Below, piece by piece: positions 1 to 6,700 of a stretch of DNA of 12,111 nt. A program made the position numbers and the translations under genes. This DNA is from Halovivax sp. (GTDB lineage Archaea; Halobacteriota; Halobacteria; Halobacteriales; Natrialbaceae). The notes beneath the pieces were generated by a model. It saw only the letters and a program-made list of their open reading frames with translations. It made no database searches and had not been told where the DNA came from. The stretch is taken from NCBI GenBank assembly GCA_007135505.1, contig SLIS01000399.1, positions 1-12,111 on the forward strand. The letters are read 5' to 3'. Within the stretch, counting starts at the first letter, position 1; each line of letters starts with the position of its first letter.

Positions 1-466
1 CGACCTGGTCGGTGTACTCGCCGGTCGCGTCGACGACGTCGAAGTGGGCGATCTGGACGTCAACGTCACTGCGATGTGCGTCGTCAATGATGCGTCCCTC
101 GAGTATCTCTCGACGGTGTTCGTCCTGTGCACTGCCGGCGTCCTGAATACGCGCCGTAGCGTCTTCGAGCGCCAGCACGGGTGTCCGTCCGGTGGCGATA
201 CCGAGGCTGAGCGTGACCGGATACCGATTGTCGATCGATTCCTGGAGTAGTCGATGGTCAGTCATGTCGAGCCCGTTCGTGACGGCGATCATGTTGTCGA
301 AGCGAGTGAAGAAGACGTAGCCATCCCTGGCGCCGACGAACTGCGAGACGTCCGCATAGAGACGCGACTGGAGTGTCTGGAGGTCCGCTTCACGTCGTGG
401 TTCCGGTGTGACCGTCCACGGGCCGTAGTTGTCGATTTGAACGAGCGTTACCTGCGTATTCGTCAC
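1..466 (-). CDS. gch3: GTP cyclohydrolase III, N-terminal 155 residues (3' end outside the window)
   Basis: This enzyme (also called GTP cyclohydrolase IIa or ArfA) hydrolyses GTP to 2-amino-5-formylamino-6-ribosylaminopyrimidinone 5'-phosphate, the archaeal entry into riboflavin and F420 flavin precursors. The reverse strand reads from a GTG at 466-464 as an uninterrupted frame to the window edge. It begins MTNTQVTLVQIDNYGPWTV, continues with VFFTRFDNMIAVTNG at about residues 49-63 and VTLSLGIATGRTP at about residues 81-93. These are hallmark segments of this GGDEF/cyclase-fold family. The GTG start is chosen because family members begin at this point and a TATA box is centred about 29 nt upstream, giving a leaderless transcript. 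The full protein is normally about 250 residues, so roughly the last 100 lie beyond the left edge. The family call is confident. The C-terminus cannot be checked. Confidence 0.93.
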   Translation of the reverse strand, partial: MTNTQVTLVQIDNYGPWTVTPEPRREADLQTLQSRLYADVSQFVGARDGYVFFTRFDNMIAVTNGLDMTDHRLLQESIDNRYPVTLSLGIATGRTPVLALEDATARIQDAGSAQDEHRREILEGRIIDDAHRSDVDVQIAHFDVVDATGEYTDQV

Positions 467-491
467 GATAGCTGAGATGAGCCACTGACAT

Positions 492-499
492 CTTATAAG
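492..499 (-). promoter_or_regulatory. TATA box of gch3
   Basis: The perfect palindrome CTTATAAG is centred about 29 nt before the GTG start of gch3. Transcription would begin within a few bases of the start codon, as is usual for haloarchaeal leaderless genes. This is read by eye from position and sequence only. Confidence 0.6.
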
Positions 500-596
500 T
501 GATACGCAATCCAGATTCGTGATGGAGGTGCCTCGATCGTGCACGTGAGGGGGCGCTCGCATCGAGTGTGACCGACACGACCCCGACGAATCCCGT

Positions 597-917
597 CTAC
601 GCGGACTTGCGCTCGGGGTTTAGACCTACCGGGTGATAGTCCCAGAAGTCACCGGCTCGCATGGCGTCACCAACTGCTCTGTGCATGTCGACCATCGTTT
701 CGAACTCCGCGGGTTCGACGTACTCGAAGATATCCGCAAGCGAAACGACGCGCTGGTGGTTGACCCTGATCGGAGCGTCTCCGTACTCGTCGACGAAGGC
801 GTCCCGGTCGAGCGGGAAGTCATCGTCTTCGTCGACTTTCTTGGCGATCACCGCCATGTCGTACTTGCGGCGACCCTCGCTTCCCTCATCGCCATCGGGG
901 TCGTGTGACCAGTCCAT
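597..917 (-). CDS. small haloarchaeal conserved protein, DUF5785 type
   Basis: The product is 106 aa, acidic and soluble, with no signal peptide or membrane segment. It starts MDWSHDPDGDEGSEG. A core at about residues 45-65 (YGDAPIRVNHQRVVSLADIF) is followed by EFETMVDMHRAVGDAMRAGD (71-90) and FWDYHPVG (91-98). I recognise this pattern as a small protein conserved across haloarchaea and, from memory, filed as DUF5785; the family number should be checked. The conserved core resembles a compact helical domain with a conserved HRAVGDAMRAGDFW stretch, but I know of no function. The start is supported by a T-rich box centred 27 nt upstream. It lies 52 bp behind mct on the same strand but has its own promoter, so it need not be functionally linked to the cycle. 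Confidence 0.85.
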   Translation of the reverse strand: MDWSHDPDGDEGSEGRRKYDMAVIAKKVDEDDDFPLDRDAFVDEYGDAPIRVNHQRVVSLADIFEYVEPAEFETMVDMHRAVGDAMRAGDFWDYHPVGLNPERKSA

Positions 918-939
918 ACCGGGATTCTCGCCGGTGGAC

Positions 940-951
940 GCAAAAACGTTA
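940..951 (-). promoter_or_regulatory. promoter box of the DUF5785-type gene, possibly also mct terminator
   Basis: The minus strand reads TAACGTTTTTGC, with the T-run (946-942) centred about 27 nt before the start codon at 917. It also lies about 25 nt after the mct stop codon, so the same five Ts could serve as an archaeal T-run terminator for mct. Confidence 0.5.
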
Positions 952-969
952 CCTTCGAAGTCGGTCCGG

Positions 970-2148
970 TCACTCCCGGATCGCCTGATCCTGTGCGGCG
1001 AGCTCGGCGAGAATCTCCTCGCGATGTTCGTCGAGCAGCGGGGCGCGACCGCTCGGTTCGGAACTGGTCTCGGTCATCTTGATAGCGCTCCCGGCGATCG
1101 CGACGGTTTCGTCCGTTCCAGGCTGTTCGACCTCGTGGAGCATCTCTCGGTCGTGAACGTGAGGGTCGTCGAAGATCGCTTCAGTATCCTGGACGGGAGC
1201 AACAGGAACCTCGCCATGGAGCCGATCGAGCACGTCGTCGATGGCGTGGTCTGCCATCCAATCGGCGAGTTCGGCGTGGATCTCCTCCCGACTGGCCAGT
1301 CGGTCCGCCGGGCGCGGGTACTCGTCGGCGAGGTCGGGCCGATCGATTCCTTCGCAGAGCGCCCGCCAGTGGTTCGTTCCGAACGCCGAGACGACGGCGT
1401 ATCCGTCCGCAACCTCGAACGCGTTGTAGGGAAAGAGCGTCGGGTGTGCGTTTCCACGACGATTAGGGGGCTGGCCCTCGTACGACTGGAGGTAGATCGC
1501 CCGTTCGGTCATGCTGAGCATGGAATCGTACATCGCTGTGTCGACGTACTGACCCTCACCAGTTCGCTCGCGGTGGTGCAGCGCACCCAGGATTCCGACG
1601 CAGTTCAGCGTGGCGGTGAACAGGTCACCGATTCCCGGGCCGACCTTCATCGGTGGTCCGTCCGCCTCGCCGGTTATCTCCATGACGCCACCGAGCGCCT
1701 GGGCGATGATGTCGAACGATGGCTGGCCCTGCCGTTCCGTTTCGCCGGTACGCGGATCTCCGAACCCTCGGATCGACGCGTAGATCAGTGCCGGATTTCG
1801 CTCGACGAGGCGCTCGTACTCCAGGTCGAACGACTCCATCGTCCCGGCACGGTAATTTTCGACGACGACGTCGGCGATCTCGACGAGTTCGAGGAACGTA
1901 TCGCGGTCGGCGTCGTCGGCGAGATCGAGTTCGATACTTCGCTTTCCGCGATTGACGCTCTGGAAGTACCCACCGTAGGGTTCCTCGTCGGGATCGACGA
2001 GGTATGGTGGACTCGACCGGATGAGGTCTCCGCCGGGTCGCTCCACCTTGACGACGTCCGCGCCCATGTCCGCGAGCAACATCGTACAGTACGGTCCGGC
2101 CAGCACCTGGGTCAGGTCCACGACGCGAACGTCCGAGAGGGCTCCCAT
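970..2148 (-). CDS. mct: succinyl-CoA:mesaconate CoA-transferase (class III, CaiB/BaiF)
   Basis: The enzyme transfers CoA from succinyl-CoA to mesaconate, giving mesaconyl-CoA for the methylaspartate cycle in the cytosol. The 392-aa product opens MGALSDVRVVDLTQVLAGPY, the standard class III CoA-transferase N-terminus, followed by LLADMGADVVKVERPGGD (24-41). The catalytic Asp is probably D175 in GPGIGDLF, the position of the nucleophilic Asp in formyl-CoA transferase and of the catalytic Asp in alpha-methylacyl-CoA racemases. RTGEGQYVDTAMYDSMLS follows. Class III enzymes share this fold over many substrates; the mesaconate assignment rests mainly on the adjacent divergent mamA-mamB-mal-mch operon. 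The frame stays open for 65 more codons upstream, but those are basic and AT-rich. The start at 2148 matches the family and has a TATA box 29 nt away. Confidence 0.9.
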   Translation of the reverse strand: MGALSDVRVVDLTQVLAGPYCTMLLADMGADVVKVERPGGDLIRSSPPYLVDPDEEPYGGYFQSVNRGKRSIELDLADDADRDTFLELVEIADVVVENYRAGTMESFDLEYERLVERNPALIYASIRGFGDPRTGETERQGQPSFDIIAQALGGVMEITGEADGPPMKVGPGIGDLFTATLNCVGILGALHHRERTGEGQYVDTAMYDSMLSMTERAIYLQSYEGQPPNRRGNAHPTLFPYNAFEVADGYAVVSAFGTNHWRALCEGIDRPDLADEYPRPADRLASREEIHAELADWMADHAIDDVLDRLHGEVPVAPVQDTEAIFDDPHVHDREMLHEVEQPGTDETVAIAGSAIKMTETSSEPSGRAPLLDEHREEILAELAAQDQAIRE

Positions 2149-2173
2149 GCCCTCGCGTATTTCGAAGATCGTG

Positions 2174-2181
2174 TTAATCTT
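2174..2181 (-). promoter_or_regulatory. TATA box of mct
   Basis: AAGATTAA on the minus strand is centred about 29 nt before the chosen mct ATG. This predicts a leaderless transcript and supports the 392-aa start over the longer open frame. Confidence 0.5.
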
Positions 2182-2303
2182 TACTACCGCTAACGCGCTG
2201 GCAATCGCTGCCTCGGACTGTTTGGACCGATTCGACCGTACGACGATACGCTCAGAACTGTGAATATGGGATAGTGTCACATTGAATGGCGTATAAGGCG
2301 TTA

Positions 2304-2313
2304 TATCATGATA
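2304..2313. repeat. 10-bp perfect palindrome TATCATGATA, candidate operator
   Basis: TATCATGATA is self-complementary. It lies 43-52 nt upstream of the mamA ATG, just upstream of the BRE/TATA element of that promoter. This is where archaeal activators commonly bind; a divergently acting regulator could control mct as well. Which protein binds is unknown. Confidence 0.4.
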
Positions 2314-2322
2314 AACCATTAA

Positions 2323-2330
2323 GTTTAAAC
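2323..2330 (+). promoter_or_regulatory. TATA box of the mamA operon
   Basis: GTTTAAAC, itself palindromic, is centred about 29 nt before the mamA ATG and preceded by an A-rich BRE-like stretch (AAACCATTAA). Transcription should start at or just before the start codon. Confidence 0.6.
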
Positions 2331-2355
2331 CGAAATCTATCATGGTTCCTCACCC

Positions 2356-2796
2356 ATGCAGCCAACTGTCGTACTTGGAGTGATCGGCTCCGACGCGCAC
2401 GTCGTCGGCGTGACGATACTCGAACGGGCCCTCGACGCAGCAGGGTTCGAGGTCCGAAATCTCGGTGTTCAGTGCTCACAGTCGGAGTTCACCGAAGCTG
2501 CGTGTGAGAACGGAGCCGACGCGATTCTGGTGTCTTCCCTGTACGGTCACGCCGAACAGGATTGTGAGGGCTTTCACGACCGGCTGGAGGCGGCCGGCGT
2601 CGAGGCCGTTACCTACATCGGTGGCAACCTCACCGTGGGCCAGGACGACTTCGAACGGACCCGGGAGACGTTCGAGTCACTCGGGTTCGATCGGGTGTTC
2701 GACGCGGAGACGGACCCGGCGGAGGCGGTCGTCGCGCTCCGCAGGGACCTGAACGTCTCGATGACCGAGCCCGATCGACTCACGTTGCGTTCGTGA
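2356..2796 (+). CDS. mamA: glutamate mutase, small cobalamin-binding (sigma/S) subunit
   Basis: MamA (homologous to clostridial GlmS) is the B12-binding subunit of glutamate mutase, which rearranges L-glutamate to (2S,3S)-3-methylaspartate, the first step specific to the methylaspartate cycle. The 146-aa length is near the family norm. The Rossmann-like B12 domain shows the DxHxxG motif as D13-A-H15-V-V-G18, where His15 replaces dimethylbenzimidazole as the lower cobalt ligand. The SxL element is at about residues 60-62 (SSLYGH) and the Gly pair is in YIGGN (about 87-91). The gene is first in the operon, with a leaderless-type promoter, and its stop overlaps the mamB start by 4 nt, which suits balanced synthesis of the two subunits. 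Stand-alone B12 subunits of other mutases look similar, but the adjacent large subunit settles the identity. Confidence 0.95.
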   Translation: MQPTVVLGVIGSDAHVVGVTILERALDAAGFEVRNLGVQCSQSEFTEAACENGADAILVSSLYGHAEQDCEGFHDRLEAAGVEAVTYIGGNLTVGQDDFERTRETFESLGFDRVFDAETDPAEAVVALRRDLNVSMTEPDRLTLRS

Positions 2797-4259
2797 TCGC
2801 CTCGATGATCCAAGACGAACGCATCTCATCGAACGAACTGGAACGAATCGACGCTGACGTCCGGTCGAACTGGTCGACCGGTGCCGACGTGGACTTCGAG
2901 GGAGCGATCGCGTTCCACCAGTCGCTGCCGCCCGCGAAGCAATTTGCGACGGTCCTCGAAACGGCCGACCAGCCGCTCTTACAACCCCGGGCTGGCGTCG
3001 CCCGTCTGGAGGAGCAGATCGAGCTGCTCGGATACCTCCACGAACGCGGGGGTGCGGACCTGTTGCCGACCACGATCGACTCCTACACCAGGGACAACGA
3101 GTACGAGAAGGCCCAGGTGGGACTGGATCGGGCCAGCGATGCGGACGCCCCGACGCTGAATGGCTTCCCAGCGGTCAATCACGGCGTCGACGGTTGCCGG
3201 ACACTGATCGAGGCCGTGGACGCTCCGGTCGAGGTCCGTCACGGGACGCCGGACGCGAGGTTGCTCGCCGCAGTCACCTTCGCGGGTGGGTTTCAGAGCT
3301 TCGAGGGTGGCCCGATCTCGTACAACATTCCCTACACTAACCGACACGACCTGGCAACGACAATCGAACACTGGCAATTCGTCGACCGACTCGCCGGCCT
3401 CTACACCGAACACGGGGTTCGGATCAACCGGGAACCGTTCGGTCCGCTGACCGGCACGCTCGTTCCACCTTCGATTGCGATCACCGTCATGCTGATCGAG
3501 GGTTTGCTCGCAGCGACGCAGGGCGTCCGGTCGCTGACGCTCGGCTACGGTCAGGTCGGGAACGTCGTCCAGGACGTTGCCGCTCTCCGGGCGCTTCGCC
3601 ACCTCGGGGAGTCGTACCTGCCCGACGAGGTGTGCGTGACGACCGTCTTCCACGAGTGGATGGGCGGGTTCCCGCCGGACGAGGCCCGGGCGAACGGGGT
3701 CATCGGACTGGGAGCGATGACGGCAGCGATCGCCCGCCCGGACAAGGTCATAACCAAGTCGCCACAGGAGTTCAGCGGCGTTCCGACGAAGGAAGCGAAC
3801 GCGGCCGGCTTGCGGACGACGAGACAGCTCATCGACATGGCCATCGAACAACGCATCGACATCGACGGAATCGAGGACGAACAGGCGCTGATCGAACGTG
3901 AAACGCGGTGTCTGATGGACGCAGTCTTCGAGCACGGCGACGGGGACGTCGCGAGGGGGGCCGTCGCGGCCTTCGACTCGGGCGCATTGGACGTGCCGTT
4001 CGCGCCGAGCGATAGCGCGAAGGGCGCCGTCCTCCCCGCTCGTGACGACGACGGCCGGGTCCAACTGTTCGACTGCGGTGACCTTGCTCTCGATTCGGAT
4101 ATCAGGGAGATCCACGCCGCTCGACTGGAACGACGGGCCGAGACGGAGAACCGATCGCAGTCGTTTCGCATGGTCGCCGACGACGTGGACGCAATCAGCA
4201 ACGGAAGGCTCATCGGCCGCCCGACCGACACCGAGCAGACTGGTGGTACCCAGCGATGA
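2793..4259 (+). CDS. mamB: glutamate mutase, large catalytic (epsilon/E) subunit
   Basis: MamB (GlmE homologue) is the TIM-barrel subunit that binds glutamate and, with MamA and adenosylcobalamin, carries out the radical carbon-skeleton rearrangement. The 488-aa product keeps the substrate-binding residues known from the Clostridium cochlearium enzyme at the same numbers: the arginine claw R66 (QPRAG), R100 (DSYTR) and R149 (VEVRHG), catalytic E171 (FEGG) and Y181 (NIPY). This agreement strongly supports the GTG start at 2793, which overlaps the mamA stop (GTGA). Other family segments are NGFPAVNHG (123-131) and GGPISYNIPYTNR (172-184). The C-terminal 60 residues are acidic and Arg-rich and less conserved. 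No mutase-reactivating gene (glmL/mutL) lies between the subunits, unlike in clostridia. Confidence 0.96.
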   Translation: MIASMIQDERISSNELERIDADVRSNWSTGADVDFEGAIAFHQSLPPAKQFATVLETADQPLLQPRAGVARLEEQIELLGYLHERGGADLLPTTIDSYTRDNEYEKAQVGLDRASDADAPTLNGFPAVNHGVDGCRTLIEAVDAPVEVRHGTPDARLLAAVTFAGGFQSFEGGPISYNIPYTNRHDLATTIEHWQFVDRLAGLYTEHGVRINREPFGPLTGTLVPPSIAITVMLIEGLLAATQGVRSLTLGYGQVGNVVQDVAALRALRHLGESYLPDEVCVTTVFHEWMGGFPPDEARANGVIGLGAMTAAIARPDKVITKSPQEFSGVPTKEANAAGLRTTRQLIDMAIEQRIDIDGIEDEQALIERETRCLMDAVFEHGDGDVARGAVAAFDSGALDVPFAPSDSAKGAVLPARDDDGRVQLFDCGDLALDSDIREIHAARLERRAETENRSQSFRMVADDVDAISNGRLIGRPTDTEQTGGTQR

Positions 4260-5515
4260 TGATCGACGACGTCCACGCCACGCCGGGGGTTTCAGGGTTT
4301 TTCGTCGACGATCAGCGAGCGATCACTGACGGTGCGTCGAGAGACGGATTCGTTTACGAAGGCGAACCGCAGACCGCCGGGTTCGATCGAATCCGGGAGG
4401 CGGGCGAGTGCCTGATGGTGACCATCGAACTCGCGGACGGGACGGCCGTCAGGGGGGACTGTGCGGCCGTTCAGTACAGCGGCGCTGGCGGTCGCGATCC
4501 GCTGTTCGAACCGACCGAACACCGGTCGCTCGTCGAGGGCCCGGTCGCGGAGGCCCTCGTCGGTCGATCGGCCGAATCGTTCCAGAACAACGTCGACGAG
4601 TTGGAATCACTCCGCGTGGACGGCAATCTCATTCACTCGGCGGTTCGATACGGTGTCTCCCAGGCGCTGTGTGCCGCCGCGGCCGTCGCCCGACGCACCA
4701 CGATGGCGGACGTTCTCGCGGAGTGCGTGGGGACGGTTCCGACGGCGACGCCGATCCCGATCTTCGGTCAATCCGGTGCGATGCGATATCGTAACGCTGA
4801 GAAGATGTTGCTCACCGAGGTCCCGGTCCTCCCGCACGGACTGTTCAACAGCATGGAATCGTTCGGCGTTGACGGATCCGGCCTGCGATCGTACCTGGAG
4901 TGGCTGTCATCTCGAGTGGGTGAGATCGGCTCGACCGACTACGAGCCGACGTTTCACGTCGACGTCTACGGACTGCTCGGCGCCTGTTTCGGGGAGCCGT
5001 ACGACCGGTCCGAGGTAGTCGAGTACGTCGAGTCGCTCGAAGCAGCTGCCGAACCGTATTCGCTACAGATCGAGGGGCCGATGGATGCCGGCAGTCGTGA
5101 CGCCCAGCTTCACGCGATGGCGACGCTCCGGGATGCACTCGATGCGGCAGCCGTCGAGGTCGAACTGGTCGCGGACGAGTGGTGTAACACACTCGCGGAC
5201 GTTCGCGCGTTCGTCGACGCCGCTGCAGCGGACCTGGTCCAGATAAAGACGCCGGACCTCGGTGGCATCCATCGGAGTGCCAGGGCCGTAACGTACTGTG
5301 ATGGAACGGAGACGGCCGCGTACCTCGGTGGGACGTGCAACGAGACGGCGACCTCGGCACGCTCGTGCGCCCACGTCGCCCTGGCGACGGCTCCGGCACA
5401 GGTGCTCGCGAAACCGGGGATGGGATTCAACGCGGGGTACTCGATCGTCGAAAACGAAATGCGACGGACGATCGCGCGGAGAAAGACGTCGTCGACCCGA
5501 GGGGCTCGTCCATGA
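4256..5515 (+). CDS. mal: methylaspartate ammonia-lyase
   Basis: Mal eliminates ammonia from (2S,3S)-3-methylaspartate to give mesaconate. It belongs to the enolase superfamily and needs Mg2+ and K+. The 419-aa product is close to the clostridial length of about 413. Catalytic Lys331 is in VQIKTPDLGGI and His194 in VLPHGLFN. Metal ligands are expected at D236 (FHVDVYG), E273 (LQIEGPMD) and D307 (LVADEWC). The lysine, histidine, Glu and second Asp carry the same numbers as in the Clostridium tetanomorphum enzyme. The start ATG overlaps the mamB stop (ATGA); a second ATG follows directly and could be used instead. The tail after about residue 402 is unusually basic for this proteome (RRTIARRK). 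It is probably a poorly conserved end shaped by the overlap with mch. Confidence 0.95.
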   Translation: MMIDDVHATPGVSGFFVDDQRAITDGASRDGFVYEGEPQTAGFDRIREAGECLMVTIELADGTAVRGDCAAVQYSGAGGRDPLFEPTEHRSLVEGPVAEALVGRSAESFQNNVDELESLRVDGNLIHSAVRYGVSQALCAAAAVARRTTMADVLAECVGTVPTATPIPIFGQSGAMRYRNAEKMLLTEVPVLPHGLFNSMESFGVDGSGLRSYLEWLSSRVGEIGSTDYEPTFHVDVYGLLGACFGEPYDRSEVVEYVESLEAAAEPYSLQIEGPMDAGSRDAQLHAMATLRDALDAAAVEVELVADEWCNTLADVRAFVDAAAADLVQIKTPDLGGIHRSARAVTYCDGTETAAYLGGTCNETATSARSCAHVALATAPAQVLAKPGMGFNAGYSIVENEMRRTIARRKTSSTRGARP

Positions 5516-6663
5516 CCGACTGGACCGATCCCGACACGTTCGGGACCGTCCTCGACGAGACGGAGACGCTGGAGAAGGGTAATTATGCCGAGGATTTCGC
5601 GGTCGGCGACGTGATCGAGCATAAACCCGGGCTCCGACTCGCCGCCTGGGGCAACGAGTTGTGGATGAGCCAGACGCTCAATTACGATCCGGCCTTCTGG
5701 CGAGCCGAGGTGGCTGCCGATCGCGGGTACGAGGAACCGCCGATCCACCCGGATTACCTGCTTGCGGCGACGCTGGGAGCGACGGTCGAGGACCTGAGCG
5801 AGAAGGGCGGGTACTTTCTCGGTCGGACCGACGTCAGCTTCCCTCAGCCCGCGGTGTCCCCCGGAACCGAATTGTCAGTCGAAAGTGAGGTCCTGTCCGT
5901 CGAGCGTTCGCGGTCCCGGCCCGCGTACGCGATCGTCACTTGGCGGACGCGGGGTCGAAATACCGACACCGGGGCCGTCCTGTGTACGTACGAGCGCACC
6001 AACATGATCCCGAGAGAATCGGCGGACGATACCGACGTAGAGAACCACGGTTCGACCGACTCCGCAGCGGACGAAACGGCCGATCCAGTCAGTTCGGCCG
6101 GTCCGTTTCTGACGCCCGACGGGCCGTATTTCGAGGATTTCGTCGCTGCACTCGACGTGGCGGCTGAGCACGAGGGCACCGTGGCCTACCAGCACGATCG
6201 CGGGCGGACGATCGACGACGTGACGCTCGCGCAACTGCCACTTTCCACGCTCAACACGGCGAAACAACACCACAACGCGGACGCGATGGCCGATTCGCCC
6301 TCCGGCGACGTCGTCGCCTACGGTGACGTGACTCGCTCCATCGCGCTCGGGCACGCCCGCTCGGACGAGGCCACCTACCGCGAACGCGGGTTCGATGACG
6401 AGCGATTTCACGCCTTCGTGGAATCGGACGATACAATCTACTCGTTTACACGCGTGCTGGATGCCCGTGACTCGACGGCGGTCGAGCGCGCCAGTGGCTC
6501 ACGGAGCGGGGGCGACGGGATGGCCGAACGGGCTGAGACCGATTCGTCGACGGTTGCCGGGACGGTCCGTTTTCAACACGTCGCGTACAATCAAAAACGC
6601 CGGCCGGTTTACTCCGGCACCCGGACCGCGCTCATCCGCAAGCGATCCGACCAGACCGACTGA
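5512..6663 (+). CDS. mch: mesaconyl-CoA hydratase (double hot-dog, MaoC-like)
   Basis: Mch adds water to mesaconyl-CoA, giving beta-methylmalyl-CoA. The 383-aa product starts MTDWTDPDTFGTVLDE; the ATG overlaps the mal stop (ATGA). The first hot-dog domain (about 28-167) carries DFAVGDVIEHKPGLRLA and LWMSQTLNYDPAFWRAE, the signature of bacterial and haloarchaeal mesaconyl-CoA hydratases. The second (about 205-378) carries STLNTAKQHHNADAMA, YGDVTRSIALGHARSDE and VRFQHVAYNQKRRPVYSG. Between them is an acidic Ser/Asp/Glu-rich linker (about 168-198), and a second low-complexity insert (about 321-347) sits inside the second domain. Both look like flexible loops, and they make the protein longer than the compact bacterial enzyme of about 340-350 residues. 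MaoC folds cover many hydratases; the specificity follows from these motifs and the operon. Confidence 0.93.
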   Translation: MTDWTDPDTFGTVLDETETLEKGNYAEDFAVGDVIEHKPGLRLAAWGNELWMSQTLNYDPAFWRAEVAADRGYEEPPIHPDYLLAATLGATVEDLSEKGGYFLGRTDVSFPQPAVSPGTELSVESEVLSVERSRSRPAYAIVTWRTRGRNTDTGAVLCTYERTNMIPRESADDTDVENHGSTDSAADETADPVSSAGPFLTPDGPYFEDFVAALDVAAEHEGTVAYQHDRGRTIDDVTLAQLPLSTLNTAKQHHNADAMADSPSGDVVAYGDVTRSIALGHARSDEATYRERGFDDERFHAFVESDDTIYSFTRVLDARDSTAVERASGSRSGGDGMAERAETDSSTVAGTVRFQHVAYNQKRRPVYSGTRTALIRKRSDQTD

Positions 6664-6700
6664 ACGATACACGACCCTAAACCACGAACAATAAATTCAG

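Larger units (their letters stand above)
2149..2355. promoter_or_regulatory. AT-rich divergent promoter region between mct and mamA
   Basis: These 207 bp separate the two divergent methylaspartate-cycle transcription units and are visibly richer in A and T than the flanking genes. The mct side carries AAGATTAA (2181-2174, minus), centred about 29 nt before the mct ATG. The mamA side carries GTTTAAAC (2323-2330), also about 29 nt before its ATG. The remaining interval of about 140 bp is longer than two core promoters require and includes a perfect palindrome and further TATA-like words (GTATAAGG at 2291-2298). That leaves room for regulator binding. No gene is supported here. Confidence 0.65.

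Noticed and set aside
661..2193. A 510-codon plus-strand open frame opposite mct
   Set aside because: It is the antisense shadow of mct. Long antisense frames are common in GC-rich haloarchaeal genes; the protein matches no family and begins inside the DUF5785-type gene.
2149..2343. A 65-codon in-frame N-terminal extension of mct
   Set aside because: The extra residues are basic, not acidic, lie in the AT-rich divergent promoter, would overlap the mamA TATA box, and precede a standard class III CoA-transferase N-terminus that has its own TATA box.
2979..4115. A 378-codon minus-strand open frame opposite mamB
   Set aside because: It is antisense to mamB, whose catalytic residues are all in place; its Arg-rich composition is typical of a shadow frame.
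5335..5511. An upstream in-frame extension of mch inside mal
   Set aside because: The 59 extra residues are Arg- and Gly-rich, overlap the conserved mal end, and the family starts at the ATG overlapping the mal stop.
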